Positions 56,210 to 64,000 of a stretch of DNA of 64,000 nucleotides are shown here, one piece after another. The stretch's first letter is position 1. Each line of letters opens with the position of its first letter. The stretch is from Plantago ovata (Eukaryota; Streptophyta; Magnoliopsida; Lamiales; Plantaginaceae). The position numbers and the translations under genes are program-made. Location: the NCBI GenBank assembly GCA_028274465.1, contig CM051458.1, forward strand, positions 17,065,566 to 17,129,565, given 5' to 3'. Under the pieces are notes generated by a model. The model did not search any database, had not been told where the DNA came from, and was given only the letters and a program-made list of their open reading frames with translations.

Positions 56210-57660
56210 TTATCTTGTCATGACTCGGGGAGGAGAATCATTGTCAGAATCATCATTTAGTTCAATTGACTTGATTTGCCTAGCATCAGACTCAGTTCTT
56301 TGCTCATGTATGATTAGCTTTTTCATACATTCTGATATTTCTTCTTCAGCAGGCACACCTTGTGTCTTTTCGTAGAATACAACATGCACAGATTCTTCAA
56401 TCTTTTGTGCCTTTTTGTTGTAAACTCTGTAAGCTTTACTATGCAAGGAGTAGCCAAGAAATATCGCTTCGTCTGCCTTTGGTTGAAATGTTCTTAGGTA
56501 TTCTCTACCATTGTTAAGAACGAAACACTTGCAACCAAATACTCTTAGATGAGTGATGTTAGGAGGTCTTCCAACAAACAATTCATAAGGAGTTTTGTTG
56601 TATTCCTTAGTAATCAAACATCTATTTTGAGTATAGCAGGCGGTATTAATCGCTTCAACCCAGTAAGCCTCACTTATTTCAGTGTCAGCAAGCATTGTTC
56701 TTGCGGCTTCTTTCAGGGTACGATTCTTCCGTTCAGCAACACCATTTTGCTGTGGTGTCCTTACTGAGGATAACTGATGTTGAATACCTTTGGAGGTACA
56801 ATATTCAGTTATGTACTGGTTTACAAACTCAGTACCATGGTCTGTCCTTATGACTCTTACCTTGTCATTTTTCATGACTTCAAGCTTATTCAGCAAGTTA
56901 GGTATTTCAGTCTTGGTTTCAGATTTGTGCTTGATGAATACTACCCAAGTGAATCTTGAATAGTCATCTACCACGACTAGACCATACTTCTTACCAGCAT
57001 AGCTTGTTGAAGAAGATTCAAACAAGTCCATGTGTAAGAGTTGTAAAGGTTTTGTAGTTGACGGTACTGCCTTGTTCTTGAAAGAAGATTTGGTTTGCTT
57101 TCCTTGCTGACATGCATTGCAAACACCATCCTTCTTAAAAGTAACCCTAGGTAATCCAACTACAAGTGCCTTTTTAGACAGCTTATTCAGCGTCTTGAAG
57201 TTTAGATGACTTGTTCGTTTATGCCATAACCATGCTTTTTCAGCAAGGCAATCATGATCTGAGACAAGGCATTTTTCAACGTTTGCTGAAGACCAATCAA
57301 CGGTGTACAAGCCTCCTGATCTTCTTGCAATCATTATAACCTTTTTAGTCTCAAAATCTACAAGTTTACATTCATCACTTTTAATTTCGATGAAGTATCC
57401 TTTGTCAGCAAATTGACTCATGCTGAAAAGGTTAAACTTAAGATTTTTGACATAAAGAACTCCAGAAATGGTTATGCATCCCAACTTCACATCACCATAG
57501 CCTTTTGTAGATCATGAGCCTCCACCAGCAAACCTTATTGTTGGACCTTTAGACCACCGTCTATAGTTTATAAGGTTATTCTTGTTGCCCGTCATGTGCT
57601 TTCCACAACCACTATCAAAGTGCCAGATTGCATCGTTTGTCTCCGTGGCTGCAGTCTGCA
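56210..57660 (-). pseudogene. pol: S2 protease-integrase region
   Basis: Same motifs as S1 35135-36598, including [26 protein letters not shown] and [19 protein letters not shown]. Mostly open over the integrase, with about one break. Confidence 0.9.
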
Positions 57661-59510
57661 CAATCAAGAGCAAACAAGTTAATTATCCAATGATGGATGT
57701 CCATTAACATGTTTAAGAATGCGTCCAGTGGAAACCCAAGTCTGAAGTTTTTCAACTTTGACTTGTTTTCTACTTGCTGAGGAACTAGGAGGTTTGAGCT
57801 GAAAGACTTTTGACTCGAGCTGGTCAAATCCACTTTCTGATGTGGTGTCTTGCTCTGTTGACCTTTTTGCTGAACATACTTTTCAGTAAGTTCTTTTCTA
57901 GCAAGGTTCCTTCTAGTCCTAGCATTGGGAGTCTTTTCAGAACTCTTAGGCTTGGTTTTCTTCATCTCTTTGAAGTATCTTTGCTGACTTTGCTTATACT
58001 CATGAAAGAGTTGACTTTGCTTGGTTTTGAAACCGAGTCCACTCTTGGAGAATGCTGAGCTTTAGCATCAGCAACCTTACTTGATTCAGGATTGTCAGCA
58101 AAGGACTTCTGATTACTTTGGTAATCTTGCCTTTAGACTTAACAACTTGCTTTTCAGCAACTTGTTTGGCGGAATGCTTCACAGCATTCTTTTTCTTTCC
58201 AGTTTGCTTCACAGCAACCTGTTTTCCTTTTAAAGTCTTGTTACTTTGAGTAGCAACAGCGGGCTTTATGGTCATAGGTACTTGATTGCATGTTTCAGCA
58301 ACCTTAGTTTGACCAAACTGATAGATCACTGGTGGACTACTATCAGTAGCACGTACAAATGAGATCGGTGATTTATCTTTTCTCAAGATTTCTACGTTAT
58401 CACCTTCACACGTTGCTCCTAAACCTTCTTTCTAAGATGGATCTCTCAAATAAGAGTTTAGTTCAGTCAGCGTATTACTTGCTTCCACATAGGATTTGAA
58501 ATTGATTTTCATCTTTTTCATTTCTTGGATTTCAGCAAGTAACTTTATAATTGAGGACTGATACTCTTCCAATTCTAATGCCATTTGAGAATTTTTCTCT
58601 GCAGCCTCAGCAATCAATTTCTTAAGACGCCTTATTTCAGCATCCTTTTCTCTGTCTCTTCCTTCAGCAAAACGTACTTTTCAGTAGTTTGCTTGGTCAG
58701 AGTTTCAGCAAGTTGAAGTTTTTCTTGCTGTTTGCTGAGAGTTTTCTCAAATCTTTCGATTTCTCCTTGAATCTTGTCGAGATCAATCTCGTCTTCACTT
58801 TCTGAATCTTAGTCAGAGGTAGAATTATTTACCTGACCGGCCATGAGGCAGAATTCTTTGTTCGACACATCTGGATAATCTTCCATAGCTATTCCACACA
58901 CTTCTTTGCCAATCTCCACGTCTAGAGTGGCTTCCTCATCGTCGGTGTCTGAACTTTCATCCTCACTGTCTTCGGAGCTTGTCTCAATGCACAATGCATC
59001 GATTTTTGCTTGAAGCTTCTTCTTTTCTTCAGAAATGAAAGCTCTTTTGAACTTCTTCTTCTTTTCAGCAGATTTGCCTTTCAGCAAAGGGCAATTAGCT
59101 TTGAAGAGTCCAGGCTTTTTGCAGTAAAAACATAGATCATTTCCAACTGCTGGTTCTTCTGATGATGTAGCTTGCTGAGCTTGCTTGTTCAGCGAGCTAG
59201 TATCATTCTTGTACTTATGGTAGTTATTACCAAGATGCTTTTTCAGCTTCTCTTTTTCTTTTCGCCTTTCAAGTTCCTTACTGATGAATTTCTTCATGTT
59301 TTTAACAACTAAAGCATTTTCATCAGCAGGCTCTTTATCATTCTTCTTTTCAGAAGATGACGGCTTTGCAGCAAGAGCAATGTTTTGCGATTTTTCAGCA
59401 AACACATTTTCTCTTTGCTTTGTCTCATAATTGACAGTAGCAAGATGAGAGAACAACTCAGTTGGTGTAATGTCAGGCATTCCTTGATTATAATAGAAAT
59501 TCTGAGTATT
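57661..59510 (-). pseudogene. gag: S2 gag, partial
   Basis: Matches S1 gag from about residue 200 to the end, with a zinc-knuckle region (CFYCKKPGLFKANC), acidic stretch and coiled coil. Several breaks; the N-terminal part is absent. Confidence 0.88.
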
Positions 59511-59764
59511 TCACATCACTTGCTGAAACTCTTTACTTGCTGAAAAAGCACTTATCGTTTCAAAGACTTCCGCTCTCTGATTTTAAGTATCAGCAAACCA
59601 AGCTACTGTAAAGTAACTTACGCTTGCTGAGAAAGTTAAGTATCAGCAACCTCATTACTGAAAAGTAATAAGTACTTGCTGAGAAAGTTTTAAACGACAA
59701 AAGTTTGAAAAGACTATTCACCCCCCCCCCTCTAGTCTTTTCTTGTTGTTTAAAGGGACCAACA
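59511..59764 (+). repeat. S LTR end piece, plus strand
   Basis: The last ~254 bp of the family S LTR, ending GGGACCAACA, in plus orientation between minus-strand S pieces. Matches 46409-46665. Confidence 0.93.
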
Positions 59765-59874
59765 CGACTCTTCCAAAGTATCTGTGGGGATATGCACTAC
59801 AAACTGCAATCTACATTCTGAACCGTGTACCATCTATATCAGTGGAGAAAACTCCTTATGAGTTATGGAAGGGA
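59765..59874 (+). pseudogene. pol: B integrase piece, plus strand
   Basis: 110 bp of family B integrase (CGACTCTTCCAAAGTATCTG onward) directly after the S LTR end, exactly as at 46666-46777 right of S1. It ends mid-codon-stretch against a minus-strand S LTR piece. Confidence 0.92.
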
Positions 59875-60730
59875 GTTTGTGAATTTTAAGCACAAGTGAG
59901 AGTTTGATCACGTTGTTGACACACTTCAACTCTTTGCCGGATGACCTCTATTTATAGTGCAAGTAAGGAGCCGTTTGAATTTCAAATCCTAAAGCTTTTG
60001 TTCCTTAACATGTCACTATCTTGCTTTTGTACTTCCAGCAGCAATCTTTGTTTGTCTTCTAGTCTTCATGTCCTTCGTGTGTAAGCTTTGCATTAAATGC
60101 ACTTTTGAATAGAATTCAAACAGTAACATTGGAGCGCAAAATCACGTACATTCAGCAAGAGGTCACATATGTTCATCAGCAAGTGTTCATTCTCAGTTTC
60201 AGCAAGCACAACCTACTCTGTCTTTCAGATTTTCACTTATGCAATGCTGTTGCTGAAAATTTCACTTTCTGAGTAACACGTGCCTTACCAGTCTTCAGCA
60301 ATCTTCAAATCTTCAAGTCTTCAAGTCTTCAGATCTTCAAAAGTCTTCAAGATTCTGACCGGTTTCTTATTTGCTTCAATAATTTGTTTGTAATAAACAA
60401 AATACATCTTCAGCAAATCGCTTCAATAGGTCATTTTCTTTTCAGAAAATAAGATACATCAAAGCTAAGCATCAATAAGATATTTTCTTTTCAGAAAATA
60501 AAATACATCATACGCAAATGTGTCAATAAATTAATTTCTTCTCAGAAATTAAAGTACGTCATCCACAAAAGAAATAACTTAACTAACACCTATCTAAGTC
60601 ATCAGCAAACGTTCCTTTTTTACAATGTCCTTAAAATTCTAAATTCCTATGGACCTTAAGAGTACTAGTTACTGGACTGTTCTTAATTTAGCATGGTTAA
60701 TTGCTTATCAAAATTACAAGTTTCCTAACA
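59875..60730 (-). repeat. S LTR start piece, minus strand
   Basis: 856 bp: the first half of the family S LTR in reverse, ending CCTAACA (rc of TGTTAGG) at 60730. Matches 44973-45836. Followed by AGTCG, the reverse complement of the same target CGACT. Confidence 0.93.
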
Positions 60731-62572
60731 AGTCGAGAATCCAATCATTGATCTTACCATGTCTAACAGGGTTCGATTCCTCCTCTCAGACACACCATTT
60801 AACTGTGGTGTTCCAGGAGGAGTCCATTGCGATTGAATTCCATTTTCCTTCAAGTAATCGATAAATTCTTCACTAAGGTATTCACCTCCTCGATCTGATC
60901 GAAGAGTGACTATCCTTAGGTTCAATTCATTCTCGACCTCATTCCTAAACTCCTTGAATTTCCCAAAGGTCTCGGATTTATTCTTCATAAGATAAATATA
61001 TCCATACCTTGAGAAATCGTCAGTAAAGGTAACGGAGTAAGGATAACCCCCACGCGCATGGACTTTAAACGGTCCACATACATCAGTATGTATGAGCTCT
61101 AAGCAGCGAGTGGCACGAACACCTTGTCCAACAAAAGGTTTGTTCGTCATCTTACCCTTAACACAAGATTCACATGTACCATATGATTCAAAATCAAATG
61201 GTTCTAAGTAGTCCAACTTCCTTAGTCTTTGAATCCGTGTTTCATTGATATGGCCTAGCCGACAATACCATAGATAAGATGGATTATTCTTCTTACTTGA
61301 AGACGGTTGTTTGTTATGTATTTGAAATAAAGGTAGACTACTTTGCAAAATATATAAACCATTCACCAAGCGAGCCTTTCCATAATACTGATCATTTAAT
61401 GAAAAATAACAAGTATTATTCGTAAATCGAAAGGAAAAACCCATATTGTCTAACAATGGAATGGAAATAATATTTCTGACAATGGATGAAACAAAATAAA
61501 CATTATCAAGTTCTAAACATTGTCCCGAAGGTAAATCTATCTTGTTGCGTCCAACGCGTTTGGCTTCAACTGGATTGTCGTTCCCAACATGCAAGTGGAT
61601 TTCACCTTGCTTGACTAGCCTGTGATCAATTAGCCCCTGCACATTATTACAAATGTGTGAGCCACAGGCTGTATCTAATACCCAACCATTGGATTCAAAA
61701 GTATTCATGTTCATTTCAATAACAAACATACCTGAGCCAGAAGCTGATGACTTCTTCCAATGTCCTTTCTGCTTACAGAAAAGACATTCATCTGTGCGCA
61801 ACGTTCCGCTTCTCTTGAACTTCCTTTTCTGGTTCGGACGCTTAGGCTTATCACTCCAAGTGTTAGCCTTGGCTCCCGACTTTCCCTTACCCTTAGCACC
61901 TTTGCTTTTCGGGTTCGAGTTAGACGGTTGCCCAACAAGCATGATCGACTTTTCCTTCTTAGGAAGAGTTTGATCATATGTCTTCAGCAGATTATGAAGT
62001 TCAGGCAGTGTCACGTCCTTCGCATTCATCGTGTAATTAATGATGAACTGCGAATACGAACTCGGCCATGATTGAAGGACAAAGATCACCATGATCTTGT
62101 TCTCTAGCTTAACGCCGGCATCGGCAAGCTTTTCAAAGAGACCAATCATTTTGAGAACATGCTCAGACATGTTCCCTCCTTCACTGAGCTTGCATCTGTG
62201 TATGTCTTTGATCAAATCAAATTCAACACTTCTAGCTGTCGTCTTAAAGAGCGACTCAAGATGTTTCAACATCTCAAACGACAACATGCTTTCATGTTGC
62301 CTCTGCAGCTCATTGCTCATTGCCGCCAGCATAATACACTGCGCGGACTTAGCATCCTCAAGAAGCTTATCAGACCTTGCCTTGTTGGCTTGATTCCAAG
62401 CAGCAACCTGATCGGCAGTCTGATTTTCGGGGCACACGGGAATGACCTCGTCCAAGACGTACTCAATTTTTTCGTACCTCAGCACCAAACGTATATTCCT
62501 GATCCAATCTAGGAAGTTTGGTCCGGTTAAAATTTGCTTCTCCAAGACAGCACGGAGCGAGATACTCGCCAT
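60731..62572 (-). CDS. gag-pol: B3 Gag-protease-integrase frame (gag type 2), cut by S
   Basis: Most likely start is MASISLRAV (about 62572); an in-frame Met 16 codons upstream is less likely. Gag has ILTGPNFLDWIRNIRLVLRY, a UBN2-type middle (LESLFKTTARSVEFDLIKDI), a basic stretch KRPNQKRKFKR and a zinc knuckle CLFCKQKGHWKK that lacks the final Cys. Then the protease WVLDTACGSHICNN, the pre-integrase zinc region, [29 protein letters not shown] and [21 protein letters not shown]. From the protease on it is nearly identical to B1; its Gag is only distantly similar to B1 Gag. The frame stays open to the S junction. Confidence 0.88.
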
Positions 62573-63799
62573 ATCTAATATCCTAAGGAGAAATAATATA
62601 GAACGAAAACAATAAATCAACTATTGAAATATTATTTCTAAATACACAGTCAACATAACTAAACAACAAGGTCCTTTAGCTGTTTAGCTCCCACTATTTT
62701 CACATATGCTTGCCCCCACAACAAACATACGGGTAATGTCCAACAAGTTACCGTAGTGGCCAAGATCCAAATCCATACTATGCTATACTCCAACGGGGGC
62801 TGGTCGCATAGCATAATATGACCGGTAGGACTAGTAAGACTATCCAATTGCGTCACACAACTCTTGGTTGTTAAATCTAATTTAACCCGATGCCCTACAT
62901 ATTGTACCTATCGAGGTCGCTAGATACAATATGTAGTAAGTCATAACCATAGGCTTACTCTAATCTGACGATTACTGCGAGTCTGTAAGACGAGGTCGCC
63001 AATACAAGAAGACGCAATGAAAGTTCAGAATTAAAGCACCCTATGGAAAGCATCTCAGAAATACATACATATATATATTTCTGTACTTATATTGGTTGGG
63101 GCTTGTAGCTTTGAGGGTTGTTATCAGTCATCTACAAACAAATAAGGGCGCCGCCTACCCATCATGCATGAACGGTCTACACGTAATGGATGCCGCCTAT
63201 CCATTCTAGTTCTAAACGCGGTCAAGCACATAATGGGTGCCGCCTACCCATACATAAATATGCGGTCCGACATATAAGAGGGCGCCGCCTACCCTCGCAT
63301 GCATAGCGGTCGAACGGAATGTAAAAACATGGTATTTAAACATGCATTGTTAAACAATAGCATATTGAGCATATGAAACAAGTAGTAGCCTATGTGGATG
63401 ACAAATGACTTCATAATTTCATTATCAAAATTATAATCTCATACTTATAATCTCTATGAAATAATTGAAATTTTTGGACTAGATTGAATATTCGAAACTT
63501 CTATTGACCAAGTAGCAATTTTCGAAAACCCGAAAGACTTAATTGTAATTTTAAAAACCTTAGAGGTGTTAAATCTAAAATTCAAAAGTAGAAGGACTAA
63601 TTTGCAATAAACTATAAATTGATAAATTACAAATAAGCCCTTTAACTTTATACTAATTAATTTTAACGCCTCTCGCTTAAAACAATTACAATAAAATTAT
63701 ATTTATATTCCAAATATAAAATTCAATCCTCAAAACTTTCAAAAATTCGATTTTGGGTCCAACCCGAAAATATATATAATTTTTTTTTTTTTTGAAAAC
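62573..63799 (-). other. B3 leader
   Basis: No gene. Near-identical to the B1 leader (21258-22494), with the same hairpin array (63146-63312). The (TA)n run is short here. No initiator-Met primer site seen. Confidence 0.65.
63146..63312. repeat. Four-unit GCCGCCT-loop hairpin array in B3
   Basis: Counterpart of 21846-22012: the same four stems, GCCGCCT loops and GCGGTC spacers (first spacer ACGGTC), with few substitutions. Confidence 0.88.
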
Positions 63800-64000
63800 G
63801 TGGGACGGGACCTAGTCCCGCCCACCCGGTGCCCGCGGCACGCAGGTACCGGCGCCCGCGGCACGCGGGCACCGGTGCCTCGGGGTGCAGGCGCCCAGGC
63901 GCCGGGCGCCTGCATCCGCAGGCCGCCCGAGGCACGGGCCCCAGGCGCTGGGTGCCTGCGGCACGCAGGCCCCGGATGCCTGCGGCACGAAGGCGCCCCG
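63800..64000. repeat. Palindrome and GC-rich hairpin-forming repeats
   Basis: GGGACGGGAC-CTA arm pair at 63800-63825, then about 170 bp of GC-rich degenerate repeats, many of the form GCCTGC-GGCAC-GCAGGC, running off the window. B1 has only about 30 bp of this type (22518-22531). It reads as open frames by composition only. Confidence 0.8.

Larger units (their letters stand above)
54984..59510 (-). mobile_element. S2: partial family S element, minus strand
   Basis: Near-identical to S1 33300-37830 in reverse: gag (most), protease-integrase and most of RT. It starts at the gap and ends inside gag, where an inverted LTR piece follows. Broken, with several breaks, and without the extra 3' region. 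Confidence 0.92.
60731..64000 (-). mobile_element. B3: Ty1/copia element (family B), minus strand, 5' half
   Basis: Gag, protease and the first half of integrase in one open frame up to the S insertion point, plus a leader identical in layout to that of B1, then a GC-rich stretch running out of the window. RT, RNase H and the 3' LTR are not here. Truncated by S sequence at the same target site as B2. Confidence 0.9.

Noticed and set aside
63723-63935. Pro/Arg/Ala-rich open frame
   Set aside because: Product of GC-rich repeats; no start context and no homology recognised.

Overview
The window is plant nuclear DNA, almost certainly from an angiosperm, and consists essentially only of LTR retrotransposons nested in one another. 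I found no host gene, tRNA, rRNA or CRISPR array. The plant assignment rests on the Ty1/copia and Athila-like Ty3/gypsy lineages, primer-binding sites matching plant initiator-Met and Asp tRNAs, and AT-rich spacer DNA. The species cannot be told. Three runs of exactly 100 N (12135-12234, 30638-30737, 54884-54983) are scaffold gaps of unknown true size.

Four families explain nearly every base. Families A and C are related gag-protease-only Ty3/gypsy elements (Athila-like, non-autonomous) with LTRs of about 1.26-1.39 kb starting TGATGA and ending TCATCA, and 3' regions of 1.5-2 kb rich in hairpins. Family B is a Ty1/copia element of the Tork/Angela type. Family S is a very large (15.7 kb) Sirevirus-like Ty1/copia element with an extra envelope-position coding region.

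Layout: A1(-) 1-3267; A2(+) 3268-8544; A3(-) 8545-12134; gap; A4(+) 12235-14939; A5(+) 14940-16144; B1(-) 16145-24174 placed in A5; C1(-) 24175-30637 placed in the B1 LTR; gap; B2(+) 30738-49311, whose integrase region is split by S1(+) 30917-46665 with a near-identical 5-bp target duplication; C3(-) 49312-49507, a C LTR fragment, itself interrupted by C2(+) 49508-54883; gap; S2(-) 54984-59510; a short inverted patchwork 59511-60730; B3(-) 60731-64000.

S1 is the youngest-looking element: by eye its LTRs differ at about 20 positions in 1.68 kb, suggesting roughly 0.5-1 million years under usual plant LTR rates. C1 LTRs differ by about 3%. The A copies are fragments and look older.

The most interesting signals lie outside the proteins. 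All families carry arrays of short hairpins. In several arrays the stems differ between units by paired changes while the loop stays constant. In A and C the hairpins sit beside repeated copies of the polypurine motif, in a 3' region that is better conserved between A and C than their Gag proteins. B1 and B3 share leader and pol but carry different gag modules. S1 and S2 occupy the same target site in two B copies, pointing to an inverted duplication or an assembly artefact.
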